From Hyperoplus lanceolatus (Eukaryota; Chordata; Actinopteri; Uranoscopiformes; Ammodytidae): a stretch of DNA of 64,000 bases. This document shows positions 30,642-44,391 of this stretch, one piece after another. Every line of letters begins with the position of its first letter. Position 1 is the stretch's first letter. Under the pieces are notes generated by a model. It was not told where the DNA came from and ran no database searches. It was given only the letters and a program-made list of their open reading frames with translations. The DNA is taken from positions 15,844,501 through 15,908,500 of the forward strand of contig CM049413.1 in NCBI GenBank assembly GCA_026929865.2, written 5' to 3'. The position numbers and the translations under genes were made by a program.

Positions 30642-30683
<42 letters not shown>

Positions 30684-31143
30684 ATCAGAGATCTTTTCAG
30701 TTTCAGCCTGTAGGCGAAATTATTGCACAACACTGGAACACAACCGCATCTTCCTCATCTCCCCTTTCCTTAAAATAGCCATTTGAAAGTGAAATTTCAT
30801 AAATCTCATATCTAAATTCTTCAAAGGTTCATTTGTATTGTGAATGCCCTCATGTCAGCTTTTTGCAAATTTCAGGCAAACCAGTGGATCGATTAAGGCA
30901 GAAAAAGTAGGGAGACTCCCTCCTCTCGATGCAAATAAACCTGTTGTCGCCGTTTCTGTGCTTCAAAGCTAAATGGTTCCCTATGCCTTTGTTGTGAACA
31001 GTGGGAAACAACTGGGAAACAAAGGTGGCTGCGACTGAGAGATGAAAAACTGTGACAACTGACGAAGATGGTATAGAGTTCAGACGTATGTTTGTGTGGG
31101 CTGTCTAATTGCGGAGATTGTTTGATTCCTTTCCCTCTGCCTC

Positions 31144-31184
<41 letters not shown>

Positions 31185-33213
31185 CAATTTTTCAAAGACC
31201 TGTCAAACTCGCAATCAGTGGAAAACAACACGCATAGAAGGATTGGAGGTGCATGAGGGAAAAAGAGTTGAGGTGGAAAGACGGCATTTAGGAAGGGAAG
31301 GAGGGAGTTTGCGCCCACCGCCTAAAGAGATGAGAATACAGGCAGAGGATAGTGTGTGTGTATATGTGTGTTTGTGTGTGCGTGTGCCTGTGCCTGTTAA
31401 ACATCCGTTAGAGACCACAAACCCACACAGCCATCGAGCTGCTTAGGACTTTCACTGAACAGGTGCACTTCCTTCACCTTCACACACATTTTTTCATACA
31501 CTCTTAAACAGTATATACTATAGATGTGTGGCCACATTTACACACGTTGAACCTTGTCCACAGAGTAACTAAAACCATCTTGTCTGATTTCTGTGCGGCA
31601 GGGGGTAATCCAGAGTGATTCACTCTCAGTGAACAGAAAATAAAAACCCGTCAGGTGGATTCTTCATACTAATACTTCCTTCACCCAACTCCTGAGCCCA
31701 TAACTGTTTTAGCTCAGCACTGGCACAATCTGAGTGCTCTCAGCCCAACCCACGTTTAAACCCATATAAATCCTCCTGTGTTCATAGTTTTGTAATCCTG
31801 ACTGCTGACGCAGTGCATTTCTTTTTTTTTTACCACAGGATATCGATAGGTATAGTATAAACCTAAGTGTATGCATGAATGTATCATTACAGAAGCCCCA
31901 TCAAGTGCAGTTAATGTTCTTTCTGTTGTGGGTGGGAAATGAAGCAGCAAGTGATACCTCTAATTAGCATAGTCAATCCTCATGAAATCTGTGAAGTGCA
32001 CCACTGACAAGATTCTCAAGGGGTCCCTCCTATATCCTGCACCCTAAATTGCGTTCTGTACACCAATATTGTGCTCCTTCTATTGTCCCTGCAGTGACTT
32101 TGTTAACGATTTCAACAGTTTTAGGTACATTTGCAGGCAAATTCTTGGTTTAAAATGCAAAACAGCAATGACATCTGCTTGTATCCTACCAATGAGAACT
32201 GTGAGATCTGTGTTGCTAATGTAAACCCTGTTGTGATGCAGAATTGTGACTCTGGGTAGACCACACTATTTTAGGATTTAACATTTACAGGGGATCTTTC
32301 AATAACAGTTTAACATACAAAAACTAAATGAACAAACAAAACGAAAATGTACTAGAATGTCTTGGTGTGATATGATTGTTATAACGTTCTAAAATCAATC
32401 TAAAAATCCAGCTAATTTTACAAATGAGTATAATTACATATAAATAACTTTTTGAAGCCTTACAGAGTAATAGCTTGTCTGACTTGAGCATTACTGATGC
32501 TTCATCACAGGGAATCAAATTTTCTCGCATGCATAATATATAATCAAAGATATTTAACATCAAATACATTTGATTAGATTATATTATAATTGTAGTCATT
32601 ACACAGTGAGTATCAGAACATTCCGTTAACAGTATTAAAAGTGCATGATATAAATATAAAGATAATATAGTAGGATATAGGGATAGTAAGGAAGGGATGT
32701 AGCTGGATATATTCAAAACAAAATAACACAGTATTTAAAATGACTGTAGCCATGATATGTCAGTAATGCAATTATAATCAGAGTTGAATATCACTGATTT
32801 CAAGAAAGTGCCAGCAAAATGTCGAAATACTATTTTTAAATTAAACTTTGTTGAAATGTACAGTATCTAGGACTCCATTCACTTGTCTGTATTAATATAT
32901 AATCTTTATCATTTGGACTGTGTGCGGCATTTGAATTAGGAAGTCTCCACTCAGCAGGTTTACCTCATTTGAATAAAGAAGCTGGAAGTCTGTTGCAAAA
33001 CATCTGGAATACTAATAGTCTTATCCTGAGCCATAGTTCACAAGAAAACAAAATCATAAAAAGTATGTATTCTTGATTAGAATTAATGATGCCTAAAAGA
33101 AAGGCTGCACTGCTGTGTCTTTCTGAGGTTAAGAAGCAAAAGGAGGAGGTCTATTTGTCTGTTTCGTGTCTGCGGCTGTCTAGTCACCCGGCCACATGCT
33201 CCATCATGGTTTA

Positions 33214-33268
33214 AATATTCATAGCCTGCCCTCTGAATATTCATGAGGCCCCTATTCATATTTATGAG
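33214..33268. promoter_or_regulatory. Cluster of TATTCAT motifs, candidate enhancer
   Basis: Three TATTCAT words, followed by a related TTTATGAG, occur within about 55 bases (near 33217, 33238 and 33254). Such ATTCAT cores are bound by POU/homeodomain factors. This is motif evidence only. Confidence 0.25.
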
Positions 33269-36200
33269 CTTCACTTGTTGAGGTGTCACTCGATCTCTTG
33301 TACACACATGCACACACAGACGTTTACACACACTGATGATCAAAGGAGATAGCTATGTCTACATGGGGGCAGATTCATAAGCGGTGGTGTGGGTTACTCT
33401 GTAGCTCTGATGTAATGGTAAATAAAAAACTCTGGCCTTCTGTTAGTAATCAAACAACAGCCATAAAACCAGTAACCATCTACTAGCAAGGTAACCGAAT
33501 TGTTTTTCTGTTTGATTTATTGCTGAGAGTAACATGAGATCAATAAAATCTCTTAAATGGTTATACAGGGGATCTGAAGCCCGAGTTAGCAGCCCATTAG
33601 CTTAGCATGGAGGGGAAACCGTTGGAAACTGCTATCCTGGCTCCAGACATTTAAAAAGATCTAGATAGAAAGACCTCTAAAATCACTACACTACACAATA
33701 CAATGTTTAAAAATAACAATTATTTGTTATAAAAAGAGTTGTGTGCCAGACAATGATTGATTAAGATTCAAGAAAGAAGTCAAACACATTATTTTGTATA
33801 TTTTCTTTTTTTCTATATATAACTAGATTTAGGGAATAAACAAATTACATATAGGCTAATGTGTTGATTAGTGAGTGAGAAACAGAATAACTGTTTCCTC
33901 TTCTTTCCGACTTCATGCTATTCTAAGCTAGCCAGCTGCTGGCTCAAGCTCCATATCTACAGTACAGACATTAAAGTAGCAGGCTATCAATCTTTTCATC
34001 TAACTCTTGACAAGACAGCAAATGAGCATATTTCCTTCCTACTTATATATAAATTGAGTACGACAAACCCAAATCCGTACATCCACGTAACACTGATACA
34101 GTAGTTTTAATGGTAATGTGTTTGTATATAAATACATTATGTCATATGGATTTTGATTATGATGGACTTACTCTATGTGTCTACCAGAAGAGGTAGTGAG
34201 TTTACCTTTGCCCTGCCTCCTAAAGAGGAGGGCCACTCTAATCCCAGTTCCAGTAAGGTCTTTAAACAGACATCCTGCACCTCAGTGAGGCTCTGGAACT
34301 GATGTAACAGTATGACACTGCCACTTACAAACACACAGTCAGCTGTGCACTTTCTAATGAGGTGTGTTTATATAACAAGCCACAAATGTGGCGGCATTTC
34401 TGTGCATGCGCGACGGGAAACGAGGGCCATCGAGTCTCTCAGTCCTGCATGCACACATGCCAGTCATATTGCCAGAACCAGTAGGCAGCAGGTGTGTGTG
34501 ACCGTGCGTGTGTATGTGCACGAGGCCAATTTTCGGGACAGATTTTGGGATTACATGCTCGCCAGTTGTCTGGATGACTTGTTTAAGTGGATGAAAGAAA
34601 AAAATGGTTCCCAATTTGATTTGGCAGCTTTTGTGTTGGGCATGGTGTAAAATAACTCCTTGTAAGTCAATGAAGTGTCATTAAAACATGACAAACCAGT
34701 GTGAATGTGAACATGAGGGGAGAGCGAGTGAGTAGTGATGCATATACACAAAGCGATGTCTGCTGGGTTTTGGATGACGCATTTCCTGAAGCCTAGTCAC
34801 CTCTGTAGTTTGTGGTTATAGCATTGAGTCTGTTTGTTGTCTTTTTCCCTGATGGGTCACATATGTCCAATATGTAAAAAACTAATGCCTGTTGTTTATA
34901 CATGCAGCATATATAATATAAAATATTATGATATAGCTACTGGTGCACCCATAGAATATTATTTCTCCATTTAGAGTGTTTATGATCAGTTTTATTTAAA
35001 TGGAATGCACGCAGTACTTTAAATGAAGCTGACATTCACAGTCTTTTAATAAAAAATAACGAATACCTCACATATTGATTCTCAGATTAATTTAAGGTGT
35101 CTAGGTAACAGACAATAGCCTGCCAGATCTCATAAACACCTTCAAAGTCTGTCCTTTAACAGCAAGCTTTCAAAGTACTGTATGGCTTAATTCACTGATG
35201 AATAATGTGAACTTGAGAACTTCATTTATTCTTGCTGTTACCTAAGAGGAATATTCTAAGCAGTGATTAAGCGTTGAGAGACGATTTGTTTTGTATTCTC
35301 ACAATTGTTGAGATCAATTCTGACATGACCTTGAAAAAAACAAAATTAAACAAAACAATAAAACAGAGTCTGGTTTAATATAGATAATAACATAATAATG
35401 TCTTGAAAAGCTGTTCTAAAAAAGACCTGTAATATTTCCTTCTCTGAACAAAGGGTTAAGTTGAGAAGTAGTTTTATTCCTCCAAGCTACATTTATCACT
35501 CATTGGAGAGATCACGGGTTATAGCTTATGTAATTTTGTCTTTGAATAATGTAGTCTGTGAATGACTTTGCGCTGAATGAAACTGAAATTAATGGAAGGC
35601 GAATGAATCTGTTCAGGACTTGAGGCTTCTGTTCTCCTCACAGATCTGCATTTGCAGTTCATTTTTACATTAGGTTCCTTTTGCTTTTGATAGGAATTGT
35701 TATTGTTTATTAAGCAATACTTGTCAAAAAACCGAGGATGAAGCACATTTCAAATCTGGGGTATGCCCAAAATTGTATTTTTAGGTAGGCTAGTCTACAT
35801 TTCCCTAGCAACTAAGCAAAAGCAGCGGAAGTAACACAGATGAAGGTTTCAGACGGTACAAGTATAAAAGTCATCAACTGGTAGAACTCATTACAAATTG
35901 TTGTGATGGAAATTATTTTCACTCGTAGGACCTCAGCTGCTCCCCATTAAAACAGCACAAGTTGTTCACTGGGAAACAATAATCTTTCTCTGTCAGAGCA
36001 GTAGTACAGAGCAAAATCTGGAAGAACCAAACTACAAATCCTTGTAATCAGAAATTACCCCAAATCATGGCTGGATAAGATAAATGTATGAACCCGGCGT
36101 TTTTTTTTTTTTTTTTTTTTTTTTAAATGGACCTGGCTGCGATGCAGATATTAGAATCAGAAATACTCTATGATCTCTAGGGATGAAACTGGGTTACACT

Positions 36201-37329
36201 ACAGTTGCTCCCACTCTATTATAGAAATGCTATATATACCCAGGCGAAAAAAAAGTATACTTTAACATACTAAATTTAAGCACACTTAGTGTACTTCATA
36301 AGCACAAAATTATTGTACTAAAAATTGTGTTATTTTCAAGTACTAAAAACGTACTTAGTATACTAATGATATATCATTATTGCTACTTAAGATATACTAA
36401 AATACATCTTAGTGTACTTGACTATACTATTTTGGGAGACACTTAAGATTAACTTAAATATACTTAAGTACACTTTTCTCTATTAATACTGTACTTATTT
36501 ATAATGTTCTTTAGTTCGATTTAAATTATACTTAAATCCACTTTTCAGATTACTATTAATACATTTAGAATATACTGGAAATGTATTTCTAATTTAATCT
36601 TTATGTATTGCCATTGTATTTTAAATATATTTACAAAACATAAATAAAAATTAAAAAGTTGTACTTAAGCATATTATAGTTCATCTTAATGTTGTCTCAA
36701 AATAGTACAGATAAGTACACTAAGTTGTACTTTAGTATGTCTAAAGTAGCACTCAGGATATATCATTAGTATACTAAGTATATTGTTAGCACATTGAAAA
36801 TAATATACTGTGAGTACACTAATTATGTGTCAGAAAGTATACTAGATGTATTTCATTAAAGTACACTTCAACAGTACACAGAAAGTACATTTTTTCTATA
36901 ATTAATTTGAATTTCAAATTACTTTTAAGTAAACATAAAACATATTTAGAACATAATTGAGGTAGAAAAAAAGTTTATTTTTAACATGCACGCATTACAG
37001 GGAAAATGTCATAATAAAGTACATTTAAATACATTAACAACTTCTTAAACAACATTTTCAAACAGTTTCTCTTCATCGTAACATTTTTATTCAAATTTGG
37101 ATCATCTGACCCCAGAGAATTCTTTTAGTCATACTCTTTAACAAGTTAACTAAAAAACAATAATGAAAAGGAAATAGAAATTAAACTTGAAATGGGGGAA
37201 TGAACCAATGTTTCTGAATTGGGGTGGTAGTCACCGTGGAGGTGAGACGGGCGGAGTGGACAGACAGGTGTTTAGAGGAAGATGATCTGAGAGAATGGGA
37301 GCCAGTGGGAATCTGGAGGAGATCAGACA

Positions 37330-37606
37330 AATATGGGGATGGCCTTGTATGTATTCAGTAGGATTTTGAATTGGATAGGGATCTGGACCGGGAGCCAGTG
37401 ATGTGGTGGATGGAGGGGGTTCGAGTTATGATAATGGCAACTGAATTCTGAACCAGTTGAAGTTTATGGAGGGATTTGTGAGGTAGTCCGAGGAGGGAGA
37501 GTTGCAGTGTGGCGGGTAAGGGAGGGGTGGAGGCAAGAGTACAAAGCAAGTACAGTATTATATCTTGACCAAAATTAAATGCAAATATTCTGGTATGGCA
37601 GAGCAT
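37330..37606 (-). mobile_element. LINE reverse-transcriptase fragment inside the foldback element
   Basis: The minus-strand frame reads LLGLPHKSLHKLQLVQNSVA and then TRTPSIHHIT. This matches the conserved LPxxSLxKLQLVQNxAAR motif near the C-terminus of L2/CR1-like LINE ORF2 proteins. It is a short, non-functional relic. Confidence 0.75.
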
Positions 37607-39745
37607 ATTTAAAGAAGCAAAATGTACAGAAATTAATATCCCATTATATAAAGCACAACAAGAATGATTATCTTAGAGGCATGCTCCGCATTGAAATGTC
37701 CTGCACAATAATAAAAAATTTTTTTCGCAAACTAAAACACAAACTGAAATTAAACATTACATTCTCCCATCTTCATCTTTCCAGTGGAGTGGTTTCCTTT
37801 GAGTAGGGCTGGTCAGCAAATTCTTCTGCAAATGAGGGCTTGCACTTCCGGCAGTGTTGTTTGGAAACTTCTTCATCGCGGTGTCTTTGAAAGGGACAAA
37901 AATTAAATATTGTTAGCAAAAAAGGCTTTAATTGTCATCTTTTCGGTTTCCATTTTGATCCTCTTGTTCATCCATGCTATATAGCTAAACCTGTAAAAAC
38001 CTATGGTTAACTGTAATGTGCATGATTAAATATGCACTCACTATTTAAAAACCTATTTTTTTTCTTACTAGAATATAATGGAAAGTTGTGGATGAATTGA
38101 GAATTTGTTATTTCAGTGATGAATGTATTCTAACATGTTGTTACTGGGTTATTTCACTATGTGGACATGTGTGCCTGCCTTGCTAGCTGAGCTTAGACAT
38201 TTAGTATGCTATAACGTTGTTTCTAACGGTTAGAATTCCACACCAACATTATCCAGCTTGCAAAATATTTTATAAACTCATGGGATGCCCATATAATAGT
38301 AGATTAACCAACTGTGTTGTCTGCCGAAAAACTTACCTTCAAGAAGAAGTAGTTTGGCTGGCAGTATTTTTGTTTTTCCATGTCGGATTCGGCCATGACT
38401 GGCCCTCTTCACGGTGAAGTTCATCACGGTTGCTGAACAGAGCTGACTGATATTCCGTTCTTCTTTGTTCCCCTTTTATTATTTCTGAGCAGTCCACCTG
38501 CCGATGTCCGAAGCATAAAGCAAAGCAAACCTTGTGTGTCACGTGACTCGGTGACTGGCCCCCGATTGGCCAGTATGCACATTTGATTCGGAAACGTGGA
38601 CTGTGATTGGTCGAATTAAATGCACTGCGATGACTGGCTGTTTTTTTTTGGTTCGGTGAGGTGAAGAGTCACCATGTCACCTGTGGAAGTGCACCGCTGC
38701 TATTCGTTCAGAACAGAACCTACATGTAAAGCTGAAGCCATTTAAAACAATGTTTACACGTTAGATTAAAGGGGGTACGTTAAAAAAAATTGGCCTATTT
38801 GGTATAGTGTTGTAATGAACTATTGAGATTTTTTTTTGTTGTTGTAATAAGTAGGCCTACACTATAATTTACATTGCTAATATACATTTTATAAGTACAA
38901 AAAAATCTGAATTTTTTTATTAAAAGTTACATTAGTATAGTCTGAGATGTATAATATTTATATTTACATTTATAAAATAGGAGTGCACTTTGTGAAACTA
39001 CACCTGCTCGGATTATACCTACAGTATAGTATAATGAAGTTTAAATGAATTAATATGCTTTAATAAAAATATACTTAAAATATATAAGAAAAATATGCTT
39101 CAAAAATCCCACTTCTGATAAGAAGACTGAAGCACTTGTGCATTAATCAAAGACTTTCAAAAGATTAATTTTTCTGTAAAGCAGCAAAGCAAATTTCCTG
39201 TTATCTACACATCTTAATATGTTCATAAGTCTAATATGTTTTCTGATTGCTGTCAAATGTAAGTGAAACAATCCAAGCTTTAGAATACTTTCCATGTGAT
39301 GATAAGAAATACACAAGGTTGTACTGTTTTTTTATTAGAAATACTGGTGACTACTGCATTAAATAAAAGCACATGGTCAATTGAAAGGTGCTCTGTTGTT
39401 GCTGTTCAGATTAAATTAGAAATACATTTCCAGTATATTCTAAATGTATTAATAGTAATCTGAAAAGTGGATTTAAGTATACTTTAAATCGAACTTAAGA
39501 ACATTATAAATAAGTACAGTATTAGTAGAGAAAAGTGTACTTAAGTATATTTAAGTTAATCTTAATGGTGTCTCAAAATAGTACAGTCAAGTACACTAAG
39601 ATGTATTTTAGTATATCTTAAGTAGCAATAATGATATATCATTAGTATACTAAGTACGTTTTTAGTACTCGAAAATAACACACTTTGAGTACAATAATGT
39701 TGTGCTTATGAAGTACACTAAGTGTGCTTAAATTTAGTATGTTAA

Positions 39746-40678
39746 AGCGGCTACGAGTAACATTTAAATATCTTTTAAACAGCCTCATGTTTCCTCTGAT
39801 AATCATAAATTACCTTTAACAGCAAACGAGACCATCAGTGCAAAGAAAGACGTTTTTAAATAGTTTTTAATACTGCTTTTGGTCTGGTCGCACACCCAGT
39901 CCGATTTTCGGTTCGCTCGTGCAAGCTCTATGGTCACATATCCGTATTGGTCGCAGATTTCAGTGTGGCGCAGCAACGTGAATTGAGAAGCCTATCCCTC
40001 CAGGTGAGGGAAGGGGAGCGGGAGCCTTGTTTGATACAGTTATTTGTCGTCATAATGACTGATAACGGGGCTGAACCATCAAAGAAAAAAAGAAAATGCA
40101 ATGAAGAAAAGCTAAAAGGGAGAGTGATATAGGCTATGGGGGACGAGGGCGCTGCCAAGCAACTTGTATACAATTTCACGAGAGCGAAACTAGACTGCAG
40201 TGTTTACTCCTAAATGAATGAGCGGTTGGTACTAACACAAAGTTTGCTTTGCTTCACCATCATCAGATAACCATTATCTGAAATAGTAATTATTTACAAC
40301 AACATAAACACATTACCTCATCGTGATCCATACTAACTGCCGTCTATCGTTCATTCGCTTTCTGTGAGGAGTCGGACACATAATCTTTCAGCTCCGTGAG
40401 AGAGAGTAGTTAGGTGAAACTGCTGCATCAACTCATTGCAATCAGGTGCGTGTGGCAGTGACTGGCATTAGTTCATGCAGTGTCAAAACCACTCTCACGG
40501 AGCCGAAAATAGTCCTCACACTTTCAACACACGGACATGCACTATATTGCTCCCTTCTCAGTTCACACTCACGCGCCTGGCACGAGCTAGAAAACAGCTT
40601 TGCGACAGCGGGCGTCGTAAAAATACTACCGCTTTTGTCGAAAGGGGACGCCAACGTGCCATGTTACTCGTAGTGGCT
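39746..40678. mobile_element. TTAA-flanked non-autonomous transposon nested in the foldback arm
   Basis: It begins AGCGGCTACGAGTAACAT and ends ATGTTACTCGTAGTGGCT, 18-bp inverted ends with two mismatches. It is flanked by TTAA at 39742-39745 and 40679-40682. Removing it with one TTAA restores the sequence GTTAAAGTATAC found in the opposite arm of the host element, which confirms the boundaries. It is 933 bases long with no transposase ORF. The TTAA target suggests piggyBac-type mobilisation. Confidence 0.85.
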
Positions 40679-41227
40679 TTAAAGTATACTTTTTTTTCGC
40701 CTGGGATGGCTACATACTGATGAATTTGTTCTGGTTTATAGTGTACTTATGAAGAATACACTAATTTACCACTGAAGTAGTATTCAATTATTAATATACT
40801 TATTATAAGTGCACTTTAACACTGCTGTGCTAACAATAATATGAAAAAAGTGTTATAAAAGTGAACTTATTGAAAGGGTGCTAAAAGTGCACTTGATAAA
40901 AGTAGATGCAAATACACTGACATTAAACTTATATTTAACACATTCGAAGTACATTTTAAATAAATATACTAATCAAACACTTATATATATTTCAATGTTA
41001 GTATATTTTATATGAATATACTTAATATGAATTAATAAATAGTGTACTTTATCTAAGTAAACTAAAGTACTACTGAGGAAATAATATATTTGTAATTAAT
41101 ACATTTATAATATATTTTTGGTTTACTTTATTTTAACACATAAAGTGAAAATGTGCTAGAAATGTACTTTCAAAAAATTAAGTACATTTTTAGTACTTTA
41201 AAGTATATTACTTTTTTACCTGGGTAG

Positions 41228-43229
41228 GCATAGAGAAATGATGAGAAAATAGAAATAAAAAGTATGTAAGATATTTGCAAATGAGGCTTGGCATCACTCA
41301 ACAAACTGTACCCTATGTAAAAAGATCGTATTGCTTGTGTCTGATGTAGCGAACCAAAGATAGATAGCACTTGATGACTCACATTCAGAGATAGGGTAAC
41401 GGCAAACAGACATGAGGGTGAAAAATACCCATCTCCTGCTCAGGGCTGAGAACAGGTCTTTAACACCCAATAGATAAGTTATACTACAATACACTGAAAT
41501 CAAACACCCTTTCTTACATACCTGCTGTTAACACAGGAAAAATAATGTTTGGACCATAATGTAACCATAATTACTTTTTTTAGGTGGGCTTCTAAAAAAT
41601 GTAAAGTGTGGCTGGTTAAATGTTTCTTCAAGCTTGTGGGGTTCAGCTGGATGAATTTAGGCTCAGTAGTAAAAACTGTGTCACCAGTGGTGGAAACTAA
41701 CTAAATTAGGTACATTTTCTCATTTTTTCATGTACTGTGCTCAAGTAGCTTATAATTTTGACATAGGCTATACTTGTCTACTTTACTTGTGGATTTCCTT
41801 TATATGGTATACTTCTGCATACCCCATTACATTTTTAAGGGAACTTGTGCACTCTTTGCTTCAAGCATAGCCTATGTCAATAAGATATGATGCATTCCTC
41901 ACAGTTAATGAAGCCGTTAAGTTTAGCTCCACTGACGCCAAATTGTCTTTAACAAGGAGACAATAGTCCAACTAATAATCCCACATTATGTCTCAATTCA
42001 GTATTTTACATATTAATCCAGTTTTTAATTATAACATCAGTGTTTCACTTAGGCCGGTTTGCACAATCCATATGCGTAAACATACAGTGGGCTAGCCGAT
42101 GGATAAAGCTGCTGGATAACAAGCAGCATATATATTTTGAATATTGGTGCTTCAATCCATGCACTATTTATCAAAGCTATATTGGGTGGGTGGTTCATAG
42201 GTTTTATTGAAACTCAAAATGAATCTGACGTGACATTCACATAGCCTAATTTTAAATAAGGAATACAAATAATGTGAAATTCAAATGTAAATACAGTCCT
42301 TGATCCCCCAGGATTAATGTGAGGTATCTTGGCAACAGACAAGAGGCTGCACAATCTTATCAAACTCTTACTCAAAGTCTGTCTAATTTACTTTATTTAC
42401 CATAAAAGGACAAAAAGAAGTTATTCCATTAAAGTGCTGTTTCACATTAACATTAATACCCTGTCTTTACCAATATGCTACTGGTAAAGTGGGACGGAGG
42501 AAAATCTCCCCATAACAAAAATAATTTACGAGACAATTAATAAATGTTTAGTTTTTTCTCGTACAGTTCACATCATTTTTCACACCATATCAAGCTATAA
42601 CTTTTAACACCCTTAAAATGATTTAGGCCTACCTCTAAGTGTTATGCCATTTCCATTACCATTATTTTTCATGTAGCCTACCTGACTTTGAAGTTTGCTA
42701 AGCCACGCACAAATTAATGACATCACAGATACAGATTTAGGCATTTAAACCCTGATATTCCAAAGATCAAGTGAACAATTTGATTTGATCAGTACAGCCC
42801 AACTAGCCTACATGAAGATACTGAGGATTAAGCTTAACTTTCCCACTTTACCCATTGTCCCATTACCAGTATTCACCCTAGGCCAGGCCTACTATGTGGT
42901 AGGCATGCATTTATTTTACAACATCATTATACAACTTAATATCCTACTGCTGGTGGTAGCCTATGGTTAATATATAGCAGAACATCAGGGTTTATGTGTG
43001 AAACCTTGTAAAGTATGCTAGTACAAAACTGTCAAATAAATGTAGCGGAGTAAAAACTTCAATTTAAAGTAATTCACACATTTGCACCACGTAGGCCGCC
43101 TACTGTTGTGGAATGTAGTTAGCCTACACTCCAACACACTGCATAAGAGGAACATTTCTAGCTGTGACAAAGCTACAGGAGAACATTTCTTGTTGTGTCC
43201 CCTCAAGTGATGGAGTCAGTTCTGCCTTA
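41228..43229. other. Intergenic region upstream of arpp21
   Basis: AT-rich sequence with no supported gene or defined repeat. Confidence 0.45.
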
Positions 43230-43573
43230 GTGTAAGGGAGATTTTATGGAAAACAAAGGGAGACAGACAGGAGCGCGAGCGCGAGAGACATGGACAGAGA
43301 TAGAGATGAGTGGGCTGTTGGAGGGGCAGGCTCTCGTGCATTCCTCGCGTGTGTGTGGGCGCGTGTCTCTGGGTTTAGAGCATAGGTAGTATAAGTTCAG
43401 AGCTGTCGGCCCTCCTTCTCACTCCTCCCCACTCTTCTCCCTCCCTCTGCAAAAAGCGAAGGAGGAACAACGGACCTCACAGTCAACAGTCTCTGGGTGT
43501 ACGGCAGTCGGTCGGTCGGTAGACTACACACCGGCAGAAGCCCGCGGAGGGAGCAAAGAAGACGTCACATCAC
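43230..43573 (+). promoter_or_regulatory. arpp21: Probable arpp21 promoter and non-coding first exon
   Basis: Composition shifts to GC-rich with GCGAGCGCGAGAG and GCGCGTGTCTC. A purine/pyrimidine-rich leader ends CATCACG before a strong donor, GTAAGATAAC, at 43574. A weak TATA-like GTATAAG lies near 43389. It sits about 4.4 kb upstream of the first coding exon on the same strand. Calling it the arpp21 first exon is an inference that needs transcript data. Confidence 0.5.
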
Positions 43574-44346
43574 GGTAAGATAACGGACTGTGTCCTCGCG
43601 GCGGTGGTTGCTGCTGCTGCTAACATATCCTCGATTAGCTCGAGTAACGGTCGACATTGACGGCTCCGTGCTGTATTGATGGTGTTTTCTTAGCACTTTT
43701 GCGAAATTATTCACACTGCTCTTGAGTTTGGTTGATAGAAGAACACACTAGGTTAAGAAAATATTTATATGTTAGCTTAAATTAAATAGTGAAAATGGCA
43801 ACAATAAAAAAAGAAAATACGGGGGTCTAACTAGCTATCTGCGACCCGGAGCGCTGCTATCTGTCTCATTCCCCCCGGGTGTACTGCAACGCTAGCGAGT
43901 GACACAGCTGAATGAATGACAGCGGCAATTTACAGCCGAAAAAAAACAATTTTATGTGTGTATTTGTACCCTACAGAGATTTGTTAGACCATTAGGATAT
44001 GATTTTGTGAGCTGTTTATTTATTTATATGTCTGGCTATTTGAGTGTGTTAATGGTGCGGTTTGAATACAGTCTATGGTTTTACGGCGCATTTTATCGCC
44101 TACACCCCAGTGTTTCCTTTGAGAGAGAAAGTCCCTTTTCTGCCAGTAGTAGTTAAACCTGAGTTCATGTCAGTGCTACCGCCGCGTATCCTCCGCTCTC
44201 CACATGCAGTTGACAGCACGGTGAAGTCCCGGAGCAGGAGGTCCACTCCCTGCCCCCGGTGTAAAAATAGCCCGCTCTGTCGGCTTAGCCTGGGTAACGG
44301 TAATGCGACACACACTCTCTCTCTCTCTCAAACACACACACACACA

Positions 44347-44391
<45 letters not shown>

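Larger units (their letters stand above)
27297..36230. other. Intergenic region between pdcd6ip and arpp21, left part
   Basis: No gene is supported over about 9 kb. It contains simple repeats at 27850-27910 (TC), 28443-28468, 28934-29030, 29248-29300 and 30643-30681 (GT), and 31148-31180 (TC), as well as a cluster of TATTCAT motifs at 33214-33268. All ORFs here are short and repeat-driven or have no recognisable domain. A distal regulatory role for arpp21 is possible but cannot be shown. Confidence 0.5.
36236..41227. mobile_element. Foldback-type element complex rich in AGTACACT/AGTATACT motifs
   Basis: The left arm, 36238-36600 (starting CCCAGGCGAAAAAAAAGTAT), is nearly identical, inverted, to 39408-39746 plus 40683-40705, which ends TTTTTTTTCGCCTGGG. 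The right arm is split by a TTAA-flanked insertion (39746-40678). A second inverted echo of the arm lies at 36660-36900. From 40730 to 41227 a related stretch of the same motifs ends TACTTTTTTACCTGGGTA, so a second sister element appears to be joined on the right. The interior, 36900-39400, carries a LINE fragment and no recognisable transposase. The superfamily is unknown and the outer target duplication was not found. Confidence 0.75.

Noticed and set aside
34312..34650. 112-codon ORF in the intergenic region
   Set aside because: No recognisable domain, no splice partners, and simple-repeat-like parts; chance ORF.
38217..38542. ORFs inside the foldback element as a transposase
   Set aside because: Some Cys/His and basic residues are present but no DDE, BED or THAP pattern could be followed in a continuous frame.
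36236..41227. CRISPR-like or satellite array
   Set aside because: Repeated words are irregular and arranged as inverted arms with transposon-like ends, without fixed repeat-spacer spacing; the sequence is from a vertebrate.
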